From Allobosea sp. BH3 (GTDB taxonomy: Bacteria > Pseudomonadota > Alphaproteobacteria > Rhizobiales > Beijerinckiaceae): 64,000 bases of DNA. The notes under the pieces are model-generated. The model did not search any database and had not been told where the DNA came from. It saw only the letters and a program-made list of their open reading frames with translations. This document shows positions 1-8,482 of this stretch, in pieces. The translations under genes were made by a program, and so were the position numbers. Positions within the stretch are counted from its first letter, which is position 1, and each line of letters begins with the position of its first letter. Location of the stretch: positions 680,978-744,977 of the forward strand of contig NZ_JAIMCA010000002.1 of assembly GCF_025499465.1 (NCBI RefSeq), in the 5' to 3' direction.

Positions 1-700
1 CACCACGGCCACGACCGGTCTTATCGACGTCGCCGTCGCCGGCGGTGGCACCTACCAGATCGACGTGTCCGAGAGCACCACGATCGGTGATCTCGCCAAG
101 AAGTTCCGTGCGCTCGGCATCGAGGGGCTGACTGTCGGCATCAACACCGCCGGCACCGGCCTCGAGTTCCGCAACCGCGGCGCGGCCGTCACGATCACCT
201 CGGCGGCCGACGCAGGCCACGGCGGTGTCGCGGCGACGACGACCGTCACGGCCAACAGCAGCCTGACCACCGAGACCAAGAAGGGCGTCCTGGACAAGAC
301 CTACGACGTGTTCCGTTCGACGAACGGCGCCGCCGCTGCCTGGGGCACCTTCAGCATCGCCGGTGGCGACGACGCGCTGAACATCTCGGCCCTGACGGAC
401 TCCGCTTCGGACCTGGCGGCGCTCGAGACCTACGTCGCGGCCGTCGACAACGCCCTGGCCGAGATCACGACCTCGGCCTCCAGCCTCGGCGCGATCAAGA
501 GCCGCGTCGGTCTGCAGCAGGACTTCGTGAAGTCCCTGACCGACTCGCTCGATCGCGGTATCGGCCAGCTCGTCGACGCCGACATGAACGCCGAGTCGAC
601 CCGCCTGCAGGCGCTCCAGACCCAGCAGCAGCTCGGCATCCAGGCGCTCTCCATCGCCAACGGCAACAGCCAGTCGATCCTGTCGCTCTTCCGCGGCTGA
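1..700 (+). CDS. flagellin, C-terminal part (5' end outside window)
   Basis: The reading frame is open from base 2 and stops with TGA at 698-700, so only the C-terminal ~232 residues are present; the GTG at 65 is internal. The last ~75 residues form the Ala/Gln/Leu-rich amphipathic helix of flagellin domain D0/D1, ending QALSIANGNSQSILSLFRG, a typical alphaproteobacterial flagellin terminus. The upstream part is Thr/Ala/Gly-rich, like the exposed D2/D3 region. The product is secreted through the flagellar export apparatus and polymerises into the filament. It is followed by a strong intrinsic terminator and then the fliF group on the same strand. The family call is firm; which flagellin paralogue it is cannot be said. 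Confidence 0.93.
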   Translation, partial: TTATTGLIDVAVAGGGTYQIDVSESTTIGDLAKKFRALGIEGLTVGINTAGTGLEFRNRGAAVTITSAADAGHGGVAATTTVTANSSLTTETKKGVLDKTYDVFRSTNGAAAAWGTFSIAGGDDALNISALTDSASDLAALETYVAAVDNALAEITTSASSLGAIKSRVGLQQDFVKSLTDSLDRGIGQLVDADMNAESTRLQALQTQQQLGIQALSIANGNSQSILSLFRG

Positions 701-727
701 TCCAAAGGCTCAACGCCAACGACAACC

Positions 728-762
728 GGCCACGCTCCGAAAGGAGCGTGGCCTTTCGTTTT
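728..762 (+). terminator. Rho-independent terminator after flagellin
   Basis: A perfect 11-bp stem (728-738 with 743-753, arm GGCCACGCTCC) is closed by a GAAA tetraloop and followed directly by the T-rich tail TTTCGTTTT. It lies 28 bp after the flagellin stop, as expected for a highly expressed gene, and separates it from fliF. Confidence 0.95.
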
Positions 763-841
763 CCCGAGTGGCGCAAGGCCAGCGCAAGGCTGATGTCGGA
801 TGCTCCCTGACGTTACGCCTCAAAAGCGCCAGGGAATGACG

Positions 842-2473
842 ATGCCAGGACGGCAATACGCTGAAGAGATTTGGCTCAATCTCCAGCAGCTCGGGCACAA
901 GCGCCTCGCGGCACTGGCGGCGATCGGGCTGTTCGTTTTCGCCGCGATCGGGACGAGCGCCTATTACCTCAGCCGCCCCGAGATGGCGGTGCTCTATGGC
1001 GGGCTCCAGCGCGAGGACGTCAACCGCATCGGCGCCGCCCTGCAGGAGGCCGGCGTCGTGTTCGACGTCAATGCCGAGGGCACGCAGGTGATGGTCCGGC
1101 CGGCGCAGGCGCCGCAGGCACGCATGCTGCTCGCCGAGAAGGGCCTGCCGCGCAGCACGAACGGCGGCTACGAGCTCTTCGACAAGCTCGGTTCGCTGGG
1201 CCTGACCTCCTTCATGCAGGAAGTGACGCGGGTGCGCGCCATGGAAGGCGAGCTCGCCCGCACCATCCAGCTGATGCGCGGCGTGAAGGCTGCGAGCGTT
1301 CACCTCGTCCTCGCCGACAAGGGCTCCTTCCGCCGCGACCAGCAGCCGGCCTCGGCCAGCGTCGTCGTCCGCACGGAGAGCTCCGGCTCGGCCAATATCG
1401 CCCAGGCGATCCGCCATCTCGTCGCCTCGGCGGTGCCCGGCCTCGCGACCGAGAAGGTCACCGTCCTCAACACCGACGGCACTGTGCTCGCCACCGGCGG
1501 CGATGCCAGCCAGATGGCCTCGACCAAGCTCGCGGGGCTGCAGCAGACCGTCAACCGCGAGATCCAGGACAACATCAGCAAGGCGCTGACCCCGTATCTC
1601 GGGCTGGAGAACTTCGAGATCAGCGTCGCCACAGACCTGAATACCGACCGCAAGGAGACCAGCGAGACGGTCTTCAACCCGGACTCCAAGGTCGAGCGTT
1701 CTGTGCGCGTCGTGCGCGAAAACGACACCTCGCAGAACTCGCAGAACCAGGATCCGACCACGGTCCAGCAGAACCTGCCGGAGCAGCAGGTCCGCTCCGA
1801 GGGCGGCCAGCGCTCCAGCGAGGAGAAGCAGCGCCGCGAGGAGCTGACCAACTACGAGATCTCGTCGAAGAAGACGCAGACGATCAGCGACGGCTATTCG
1901 GTCGCGAAGCTGTCGGTCGCGGTGCTGCTCAACCGGCCGCGCCTGGTGGAGTCGCTCGGCGCCTCGCCCTCTCAGGAGCTGATCGACAAGCGAATCGATG
2001 AGATCAAGCAGATCATCGGCTCGGCCGCCGGCATCAACGATACGCGCGGCGACAACATCAAGGTCCTGGCCGTCGACTTCCTGCAGGGCAGCCGCACGCT
2101 GGAAGCGTCGCCGCCGCTGGGCGTCGCCGAGGCCCTGATGCGTCAGTCCGGCACCGTCATCAACGCGGTAACGATCCTGGCTCTGGCGGCCCTGATCATC
2201 TGGTTCGGCCTGCGGCCGGCGATGAACGCCATCCTGAAGCATCCCTCCGAACCGGCCGGCATCACGACGCTCGCCTCCGAGACCGTGTCCGAGAGCGCCT
2301 CGCTCCAGGCCCAGCTCGCCGCCGCCGCCGGCCCGAGCGTGAACCTGATCGAGGACCTGACCGAAGGCTCGACGCGCTCGCCGATCAAGAAGCTGGAGCA
2401 GCTCGTCGAGTTCGACGAGGCCCAGGCTGCGGCGATCCTGCGGCAGTGGATCCATGAAGGGGTGCGCGCGTGA
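842..2473 (+). CDS. fliF: flagellar M-ring protein FliF
   Basis: FliF builds the MS-ring, the inner-membrane base of the flagellar motor and export gate. The 543-residue product has a transmembrane helix near residues 20-41, a large periplasmic part with ring-building motifs (for example LVLADKGSFRRD), a Ser/Gln/Glu-rich stretch, a second helix near 438-458 and a cytoplasmic tail ending in an acidic FliG-binding segment (KKLEQLVEFDEAQAAAILRQW). The start at 842 is preferred because AGGGAA lies 5 bases upstream; in-frame ATGs at 800 and 836 are less well placed. Its TGA overlaps the GTG start of the next gene (GTGA), so the two are translationally coupled. First gene of a flagellar operon running to about 7541. 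Confidence 0.96.
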   Translation: MPGRQYAEEIWLNLQQLGHKRLAALAAIGLFVFAAIGTSAYYLSRPEMAVLYGGLQREDVNRIGAALQEAGVVFDVNAEGTQVMVRPAQAPQARMLLAEKGLPRSTNGGYELFDKLGSLGLTSFMQEVTRVRAMEGELARTIQLMRGVKAASVHLVLADKGSFRRDQQPASASVVVRTESSGSANIAQAIRHLVASAVPGLATEKVTVLNTDGTVLATGGDASQMASTKLAGLQQTVNREIQDNISKALTPYLGLENFEISVATDLNTDRKETSETVFNPDSKVERSVRVVRENDTSQNSQNQDPTTVQQNLPEQQVRSEGGQRSSEEKQRREELTNYEISSKKTQTISDGYSVAKLSVAVLLNRPRLVESLGASPSQELIDKRIDEIKQIIGSAAGINDTRGDNIKVLAVDFLQGSRTLEASPPLGVAEALMRQSGTVINAVTILALAALIIWFGLRPAMNAILKHPSEPAGITTLASETVSESASLQAQLAAAAGPSVNLIEDLTEGSTRSPIKKLEQLVEFDEAQAAAILRQWIHEGVRA

Positions 2474-3189
2474 AGCATCGGCCCGCCTCCGACTTCATTC
2501 CGAGCTTCGACAGCTTCGACGCCGACGAGTTCGACTTCGAGGTTGCGGCCGAAACCGACGCGCCACTCCCCTTCATCGCGGCGGTAGCGCACGAGCCTGC
2601 GCCGCTGCCGGTCGACGCGATCGAACTGCCGGCCTTCCTGCCCAAATCCCCGCGCCCGCCGAAGGGGCCGGACCTCGACGAGGTGTTCGAGACCGGCCGG
2701 CAGGCCGGGCTCGCCGAACAGCAGAGCCAATCGCAGCAGGAGCTCGACCGCCAGCGCGGCGAGGCCGCCCGCATCCTCGAGGAGGAACGCCGGCGCTGGG
2801 CCGAGGAGGTCGCGGCGCCGCTCGCGGCGCAGATTTCGGCGGCGCTCGACACGCTGGGCGAGAGCCTCGCCGATCGTGTCGGCCGCCTGTTGCAGCCCTT
2901 CCTCGGAACCGAGCTGCGCGACACCGCCTGCCGCTCGCTGATCGCCCAGATCGGGCCGCTGCTCGCGGGAGCCGACGGGGCGGTCGTCCGCGTACACGGG
3001 CCGGCGCTTCTGCTCGCGACGCTGCGCAACGTCTTCCCGGCGGGCGGAGCGGTCGAATTCGTCGAGAGCGAACAGACCGAAGTCACCGTGGCGACCACAG
3101 ACACCATCATCGAGACGCGGATCGGCGACTGGGTCGCCAGGCTCGAGGGCCGCGGCCCCGACCGCCGTCGTCGCCCTTCGGCGATCTGA
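2470..3189 (+). CDS. fliH: FliH-like flagellar export regulator
   Basis: A 239-residue protein starting at a GTG that overlaps the fliF stop. It has an acidic, Phe/Pro-rich N-terminus (residues 1-70), a central charged helical segment rich in Gln/Glu/Arg (about 85-120) and a C-terminal alpha/beta part. This is the organisation of FliH, which binds the export ATPase FliI and docks it at the C-ring. FliH-type proteins diverge quickly, so the assignment rests mainly on this layout, the length and the position between fliF and motB. It could instead be a lineage-specific stator or motor accessory protein. No membrane segment or signal peptide is seen. Confidence 0.65.
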   Translation: MKHRPASDFIPSFDSFDADEFDFEVAAETDAPLPFIAAVAHEPAPLPVDAIELPAFLPKSPRPPKGPDLDEVFETGRQAGLAEQQSQSQQELDRQRGEAARILEEERRRWAEEVAAPLAAQISAALDTLGESLADRVGRLLQPFLGTELRDTACRSLIAQIGPLLAGADGAVVRVHGPALLLATLRNVFPAGGAVEFVESEQTEVTVATTDTIIETRIGDWVARLEGRGPDRRRRPSAI

Positions 3190-3225
3190 CAGCTCCGGGC
3201 CAGCAGCCAAGCGGATAATGCGACC

Positions 3226-4521
3226 ATGGAAAACGACGAGCGGCCTCTGATCATCATCCGGCGCGGCGGCTATCAGCCGGAACCGCTCAAGGGCGGCGTC
3301 TGGAAGATCGCCCATGCCGATTTCATGACGGCGATGATGGCGCTGTTCCTCGTGCTCTGGCTGGTCAACTCGACCAACAAGGAAACACGCAGGACGGTTG
3401 CGCAGTATTTCAACCCCATCCAGCTCTCCGACACGACATCGGACCGCAAGGGCGTACGCAATCCGCAGGACGCGGAGCCCGGCAAGTCCGACGAGTCGTC
3501 GCTCTTCGACGGCGACCATCCGCCGGGGAAGACGAAGGCCGGCACGGAACGCAAGCCGAGCGCCAATCTCAAGGACTCGAAGCACGAGAAGGCCGCCTTC
3601 GAGGATCCATATGCCGTGCTCGCGGACGCCGGCGCTGCCCGGTCCCAGCCCGGACCCGACAAGGCCGCAGGCCTCGCGGTCGGCGCGGCCGGCAGGCCCG
3701 GCATGGATGGCGGCGACGCGATGCGCGACCCGTTCGACCCGAATTTCTGGCGCCAGACGCCGCAGACCGAGAAGCCGGTCAAGCAGGAGGCCTGGGCCGG
3801 CGACGCGGCCCCCGTCCAGCCGTCGGCGAAGGCGCCCGTCGCGACGGGAACCCCGCCCGCACCGCGAACCGAGGCAGCAAAGGCTCAGGCCGCCGCCGGC
3901 GAGCAGCCCAAGGATACCGCCAAGGAGGCTCCGCCGCCCGCCCCTGCGCTCATGGCGGCAGCCCAGCCACCGGTCGCGCTGCCGATGTCGCCGCGCGGCA
4001 CGCCCAGCCCCGATGCCATCGCGACGCTCAAGGCCGGCCAGACCGCCATGCCTGCGAGCGACCCGGTCGCCAAGGCGATCGCTTCGGCCATCGCCGACAC
4101 CAAGGCTGACAAGCCGGGCGCCGCAGCGCCGGGGATCGAGGTGCGGCAGACCGATGAAGGCGTGCTCATCAGCCTGACCGACAACGTCAATTTCGGCATG
4201 TTCGCCATCGGCTCGGCCGACCCGCAGCCGGAAACGATCGAGACGATGAAGCGCGTCGCCGGGGTGCTGAGCAAGCGCGAAGGCGCGATCATCATCCGTG
4301 GCCACACGGACGCCCGTCCATTCCGCGACGCCCGGCAGAACAACTGGCGGCTCTCGACGGCGCGCGCCCATGTCGCGCAGGACCTGCTGGTCCAGGGCGG
4401 CGTTCCGGAGCAGCGCATCGAGCATGTCGAAGGCTATGCCAGCCGCAAGCCGCGCTCGAACGATGCGAACGCCGCCGAGAACCGGCGCATCGAGATCCTG
4501 GTCCGGGAGAAGAAGGTATGA
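3226..4521 (+). CDS. motB: flagellar motor protein MotB
   Basis: MotB is the peptidoglycan-anchored stator subunit that, with MotA, conducts protons to drive the motor. The 431-residue product has the N-terminal motif HADFMTAMMALFLVLWL with the conserved proton-accepting Asp at residue 32 in its only transmembrane helix. It ends in an OmpA-type peptidoglycan-binding domain (about residues 307-429, including IIIRGHTDARPF and NRRIEIL). Between them lies an unusually long (~200 residue) Pro/Ala/Lys-rich linker. The gene overlaps motC by ATGA. motA is not in this window. Confidence 0.96.
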   Translation: MENDERPLIIIRRGGYQPEPLKGGVWKIAHADFMTAMMALFLVLWLVNSTNKETRRTVAQYFNPIQLSDTTSDRKGVRNPQDAEPGKSDESSLFDGDHPPGKTKAGTERKPSANLKDSKHEKAAFEDPYAVLADAGAARSQPGPDKAAGLAVGAAGRPGMDGGDAMRDPFDPNFWRQTPQTEKPVKQEAWAGDAAPVQPSAKAPVATGTPPAPRTEAAKAQAAAGEQPKDTAKEAPPPAPALMAAAQPPVALPMSPRGTPSPDAIATLKAGQTAMPASDPVAKAIASAIADTKADKPGAAAPGIEVRQTDEGVLISLTDNVNFGMFAIGSADPQPETIETMKRVAGVLSKREGAIIIRGHTDARPFRDARQNNWRLSTARAHVAQDLLVQGGVPEQRIEHVEGYASRKPRSNDANAAENRRIEILVREKKV

Positions 4522-5735
4522 GGCGGATCGTCCGCGGCCTCGCTGCCGCCCTTCTGCTCGGCCTGCTTGCGGCGCCGGCACAGGCACAAGAGGACGCCGC
4601 CGCCCCTGCGACAGCTGCGTCCAAGCCCCTGCCCTTCCAGCTGATGCGGACGCTCCAGTCGCTCCAGAACGAGGCGGCCGCCGGCAATAGCACCGCGCAT
4701 GAAGCGCAAGGCCGGCTGCTGCGCGAATTCGAGCAGCCGATGACGCAGCAGGACCCAGGCGTCTGGGCCGACCCGCGCAACACGCGCGCAGTGGTCCAGT
4801 ACGTGCTGAGCGGCGGACAACCCGCCGTGCTGCAGGAGCTGTTGAAGCGCGGCGAGCCGGCCGGCCTGCCGCCGGGGCTCGCGCCGGGCGCGCTCGCCTA
4901 TGTCACCGGCGATCTGGACAGGGCGCGCGCGCTGCTGATGCCGCTCGACCCGACAGGCCTGCATGAGTCGCTGGCCGGCCAGCTCGCCCTGATCCAGGCC
5001 ACGCTGATCATGCGCAACGACCAGAAGCAGGCTTTGAAGCTGCTCGACCAGGCGCGGCTGCTCGCGCCCGGCACACTGGTCGAGGAAGGCGCGCTGCGCC
5101 GGAGCGTCTTCATCGCGGCGGAGATCAACGAGCTGGATCGTCTGGAGAAGGCGACTGCGCAATATGTCCGCCGGTTCGACCACTCTGTCTATGCCGACCA
5201 TTTCCGCCAGAGCTTCGCGACGAGCCTGGCGCGCTTCGATGTCGGGCGCGAGCCGGCCAAGTTCCCGCAGCTCGTCGCGACCTTGCGCGCCTTCAGCCGC
5301 GAGCAGCAGCGCGCCGTGCTGCTGATCCTGGCGCGTGACGCACTGGTCAACGGGCGTTTCGAGCAGGCGCGCAAGGCTTCCGAGGAGGTCGCCAAGCTGC
5401 CGGGCTCAGACCAGTCGACCATCGCCCGCGCCTCGCTCTATACGGCCGCGGCGCGCATCGCCACGGACCGCGGCGACGGCGCGCTCGACACGCTCAAGCG
5501 CATCGACCCGGCCCGCCTCCAGCCGGCCGAGCAGGAAATCCACCGTACGGCGCTGCGCGTGGCCGGCCAGATCACCGACACTGCGGCCCCTCGCGCGACG
5601 GCGACGCCCAGAGAGCCGACCGAGCCGCCCGATCTCGACCCCCGCCTGAAACAGCTTCTGTCTTCAGCCGAGCGCAGCCTCGACCAGGCTCAGACGCTGC
5701 TCGAAACCGCATCCAAGGAGAAGGCCAGGCGATGA
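4518..5735 (+). CDS. motC: chemotaxis/motility protein MotC
   Basis: MotC is the periplasmic motility protein of rhizobia and relatives, thought to stabilise or regulate the MotA/MotB stator. The 405-residue product begins with a clear Sec signal peptide (positively charged start, Leu/Ala core, likely cleavage after AQA at about residue 23). The remainder is mostly helical, with repeated Ala/Leu/Gln/Arg patterns, and ends in a charged tail. Start and stop overlap motB and fliK by ATGA on both sides, so the three form one translationally coupled block. The identification rests on the signal peptide, length and the motB-motC-motD order known in rhizobia. Confidence 0.85.
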   Translation: MRRIVRGLAAALLLGLLAAPAQAQEDAAAPATAASKPLPFQLMRTLQSLQNEAAAGNSTAHEAQGRLLREFEQPMTQQDPGVWADPRNTRAVVQYVLSGGQPAVLQELLKRGEPAGLPPGLAPGALAYVTGDLDRARALLMPLDPTGLHESLAGQLALIQATLIMRNDQKQALKLLDQARLLAPGTLVEEGALRRSVFIAAEINELDRLEKATAQYVRRFDHSVYADHFRQSFATSLARFDVGREPAKFPQLVATLRAFSREQQRAVLLILARDALVNGRFEQARKASEEVAKLPGSDQSTIARASLYTAAARIATDRGDGALDTLKRIDPARLQPAEQEIHRTALRVAGQITDTAAPRATATPREPTEPPDLDPRLKQLLSSAERSLDQAQTLLETASKEKARR

Positions 5736-7006
5736 ACCAGCTTGATAATCCGATGCCGGGCATGCGGCAGGGCGGCAAGGGTCTCGCGGGAATCGCCGAT
5801 GGGGCCAAGGGCGGCAAGGGCCGGGCCGGAATGAACGGCCGCGGCGAACTCGGATCGGCCTTCGGCGCCCTGCTCCAGAGCGTCGGCGGCAAGACGGCGG
5901 AAGCCGGCCGCAAGGCGCACGCCGCCGGCAAGGGCGAGCAGGCCGAAAGCAAGGATCAGCAGGCCGCCGGCACGGCTGCCGACAAGGCGGCGGAGGCGGC
6001 TCTCGCCCTGCTGGAGGGAGCTGGCAAGGCCGTCGACGCCGCAGCCGCTGCGTCGACGGCCGTTGCGGCCCCAGGCAACCCCGATGCCACCGCGCTGCTG
6101 CTCGGCGCCCTGCAGGCCCCCGTGGCGCGCGATGCGTCCGAGCCGCGCGGCAAGGGCGAAGGCAAGCGCGAGGGCGCGATGGCCGCGCTAGGCAACGCTC
6201 TGGCGGGCGGCGGGCACAAGAGCGCCCACAAGGCCGGCCCGGAGATGCCAGGCGCCATGGACGATCTCGCGCCCGTCGAGATGCCAAGCGACGACAAGGC
6301 CGCGCTGCCTGACGGCGATGCGTTGGCCGCGCTGAGCGCGCTCGTCGACGACGGCGCCGCCTCGTCCAAGTCCGCGTCGGCCGAAGCGGAGCCGACGAAG
6401 CCGATCTCGGTCACCATCGTCAAGCAGGAGACCTATCTGCCGCCGGTCATGCGCGCCTCGCCGTTCCAGCAGGTCGTCGAGCCGATCCGGCAGGCGGTGG
6501 ACGAGCTTCTCTCGGCACGCAGCCAAGCCACCGCGGAAACCGACAGCAGCAAGCCCGGCGAGATTTCGTCACCCACCAAGATCCTGCATCTGGAGCTCCG
6601 CCCGGTCGAACTCGGCAGCCTCACCGTCAAGATGCGGCTGACGCAGGGCGGCATGGAGATCCGGATCGAAGCCGACAAGGCCGAGACCGCGCGCATGTTG
6701 GCCAACGACAAGGACGCGCTGCGCGAGGTGGTCAAGAAGAGCGGCTTCTCCGTCGATGCCGTCTCGATCGAGACCGTGCATGTCGACGGCCCGGCCGCGG
6801 ACCGGCAAGGGCCGGGGCAGGACGCCAATCGCAACGACAACACGGAGCAGCGGCAGGGACGCGGCTTCGAACAATCCCGCCAGGGCGAACAACAGCAGCA
6901 GGATGCCCAGCGCCGCGGCTGGAACCCCGATGGAACCCGCAAGGACGACGCTCATGATCTGGACGCTGAGGGCCACAGCAGCCGCGACGCTCATCGCTAC
7001 GTCTAG
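5732..7006 (+). CDS. fliK: flagellar hook-length control protein FliK (MotD type)
   Basis: FliK is an exported molecular ruler that ends hook growth and switches the export gate to filament substrates; in rhizobia it was first named MotD. The 424-residue protein is low-complexity (Gly, Ala, Lys, Asp) over about residues 1-280. It carries the conserved C-terminal hook-length domain at about 285-350, with HLELRPVELGSLTVKM and VVKKSGFSVDAVSI as characteristic parts, then a Gln/Asn/Arg-rich tail. It overlaps motC by ATGA, and its 3' end overlaps the transglycosylase gene by 53 bases. Confidence 0.88.
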   Translation: MNQLDNPMPGMRQGGKGLAGIADGAKGGKGRAGMNGRGELGSAFGALLQSVGGKTAEAGRKAHAAGKGEQAESKDQQAAGTAADKAAEAALALLEGAGKAVDAAAAASTAVAAPGNPDATALLLGALQAPVARDASEPRGKGEGKREGAMAALGNALAGGGHKSAHKAGPEMPGAMDDLAPVEMPSDDKAALPDGDALAALSALVDDGAASSKSASAEAEPTKPISVTIVKQETYLPPVMRASPFQQVVEPIRQAVDELLSARSQATAETDSSKPGEISSPTKILHLELRPVELGSLTVKMRLTQGGMEIRIEADKAETARMLANDKDALREVVKKSGFSVDAVSIETVHVDGPAADRQGPGQDANRNDNTEQRQGRGFEQSRQGEQQQQDAQRRGWNPDGTRKDDAHDLDAEGHSSRDAHRYV

Positions 7007-7541
7007 CCTGGCGACGCCGGCCGCCGCGCAGACCGTGTGCGAGGAGCACATGATCCGCGTGTCGAACGCCTATGAGATCCCGCTCGGCGTGCTCTACGCC
7101 GTCGGCCTCACGGAGACCGGCCGGCGCAACTCGCTGCAGCCCTATGCGCTCAACATCGAAGGGCGCACGTTCTTCGGCGACAGCAAGGAGCAGGCGCTGG
7201 CCGAGTTCAACGCGGCCCGTGCCAGCGGCAAGAAGCTCATCGACATCGGCTGCATGCAGATCAACCACCATTATCACCGCAGCCAGTTCCCCAGCCTCGA
7301 TGCGATGTTCGAGCCGGGGCTGAACGTCGAATATTCGGCTCGCTTCCTGAAGCAGCTCAAGCAGCGGCATACCAGCTGGACCATGGCGGTTGCGCGCTAT
7401 CACGCCGGCCCGAACAACGACCCCGCCCAGAAGCGCTATGTCTGCGCCGTGATCAAGAACATGGTCGCGAGCGGCTTCGGCCAATGGACCGGCAATGCGC
7501 GCTCCTTCTGCGGCGAAAAGGGTTCGGCCGCGCAGGGCTGA
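6954..7541 (+). CDS. lytic transglycosylase, SLT family
   Basis: A 195-residue secreted muramidase-like enzyme. Residues 1-25 form a Sec signal peptide ending in PAAAQ. The SLT domain shows the catalytic-Glu region GLTETGRRNS (Glu54), the GCMQINHHYH motif matching the family's GLMQI segment, and a later AVARYHAGPNN motif. It would open peptidoglycan to let the flagellar rod or export machinery pass the wall, which fits its place at the end of the flagellar operon. The ATG at 6954 is chosen because AAGGA lies about 9 bases upstream and it gives an immediate signal peptide; the frame is open further upstream, but only inside fliK. It overlaps fliK by 53 bases in another frame. Confidence 0.88.
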   Translation: MIWTLRATAAATLIATSSLATPAAAQTVCEEHMIRVSNAYEIPLGVLYAVGLTETGRRNSLQPYALNIEGRTFFGDSKEQALAEFNAARASGKKLIDIGCMQINHHYHRSQFPSLDAMFEPGLNVEYSARFLKQLKQRHTSWTMAVARYHAGPNNDPAQKRYVCAVIKNMVASGFGQWTGNARSFCGEKGSAAQG

Positions 7542-7600
7542 GGCTTCGACCAAGCAGGGCGCGACGACGGCATCTCGCCGATCTGTCTCTGCCTCCTCGT

Positions 7601-7693
7601 CGTCATGGCCGGGCTTGTCCCGACCATCCACGTCCTCCTTCATGCAGTGCGGTGTTCAAGACGTGGATGCTCGCCACAAGGGCGAGCATGACG
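7601..7693. repeat. REP-like imperfect inverted repeat
   Basis: Arms of ~34 bp at 7601-7634 and 7660-7693 are imperfect reverse complements; both contain GTCATG and the CATCCACGTC/GACGTGGATG pair. The 25-bp spacer is unrelated. Sequences of this kind recur in intergenic regions of many Hyphomicrobiales. Confidence 0.75.
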
Positions 7694-8206
7694 TTCAGGT
7701 TCCCGCGCACAGGTCTTCTCCCGCCCGCGTTTCCGCGTTCGGTGATGATGAGGGGCAGCGGAGCGCCGCGAGGCGCAGGTTTGGTAGTCAGCCGCTTCCA
7801 TTGAGCCAGGATGCGGCGCGGATGGATTGAGCCACCATCCGCACGCCCCGTGGCGCTCCGCTCATCGGCGTTCTTAAGTCTCCGGGCCGCGCTTATACGG
7901 CTGGGCGGTTCAGGAGCTGCGGGTCCGGACGCCAGTTCGGCTCATCGCCTCGTCGCATCCTCACTTACGCTTATCCGTCTTCGCCGAGCCTTCCAGCGAG
8001 CTCCTCGCACAGGGGCCGTAGTACCCCCAGGGCGGTGCCCCGAAGCCTCCCGGGAGTGGGTCGTAACTCCACCCGCAGGCGCCGCCCTCAACCCCGCCAA
8101 CGGCATACCTCCGGACGGCTGCCCCTCGGGGATGAGGTGATGGCGAGGATAAGGGCGGGACGACAGGGCGGGGATAAGTTTGGTGAGAGAACCTCAACGC
8201 GTTGTT

Positions 8207-8242
8207 CCTTCTCCCGGATGGGAGAAGGTGGCGCGGAGCGCC
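8207..8242. repeat. double-hairpin REP-like element
   Basis: A perfect 9-bp stem (8207-8215 with 8220-8228, loop GGAT) is followed at once by a perfect 5-bp GC stem (8230-8234 with 8238-8242). The pair continues into GGATGAGGG. Related phrases recur nearby (TTCTCCCCGATAGGG near 8460). Confidence 0.7.
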
Positions 8243-8367
8243 GGATGAGGGCCTGCGCTATCCGCGGAAGGCGCAACGGCTCCGCTGCGTTCAAACGACC
8301 AGCGGCCTTCCCTCACCCCAGCCCCTCTCACTGATCTCGGGCTTGCCCGACATCAGCACTCAGAGTG

Positions 8368-8393
8368 TCGAAGTCGGCAACAGCCGACTTCGA
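8368..8393. repeat. perfect 11-bp hairpin
   Basis: TCGAAGTCGGC (8368-8378) pairs perfectly with 8383-8393 around an AACA loop. No T-run follows on either strand, so it is more likely part of the repeat mosaic than a terminator. Confidence 0.7.
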
Positions 8394-8482
8394 TGCGGGA
8401 GAGGGGTTCCCCGCGCCTTACCGGCAAGGAAGCTTGCTAGGCGCCGGAACAGCGACCCCTTCTCCCCGATAGGGAAAGCGTC

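Larger units (their letters stand above)
7542..8482. other. 941-bp gene-free convergent region filled with palindromic repeats
   Basis: Nothing with credible coding character is seen between the transglycosylase (+) and the GGDEF/EAL gene (-). The stretch is a mosaic of inverted repeats: long imperfect arms at 7601-7634/7660-7693, imperfect arms around 7750-7875, and perfect short hairpins at 8207-8228, 8230-8242 and 8368-8393. A Trp/Gly/Pro-rich minus-strand open frame at 7961-8197 has no ribosome site or recognisable domain. The content looks like several REP-type intergenic elements inserted next to one another. Confidence 0.7.

Noticed and set aside
2143..4587. Very long open frame on the minus strand opposite fliF, fliH and motB
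   Set aside because: It is antisense to well-recognised flagellar genes, is Arg/Gly/Leu/Asp-rich with no domain, and is a common product of GC-rich codon bias.
7961..8197. 78-residue Trp/Gly/Pro-rich minus-strand open frame in the repeat region
   Set aside because: No ribosome site, no recognisable domain, and it overlaps palindromic repeat sequence, so it is more likely a translated repeat than a gene.
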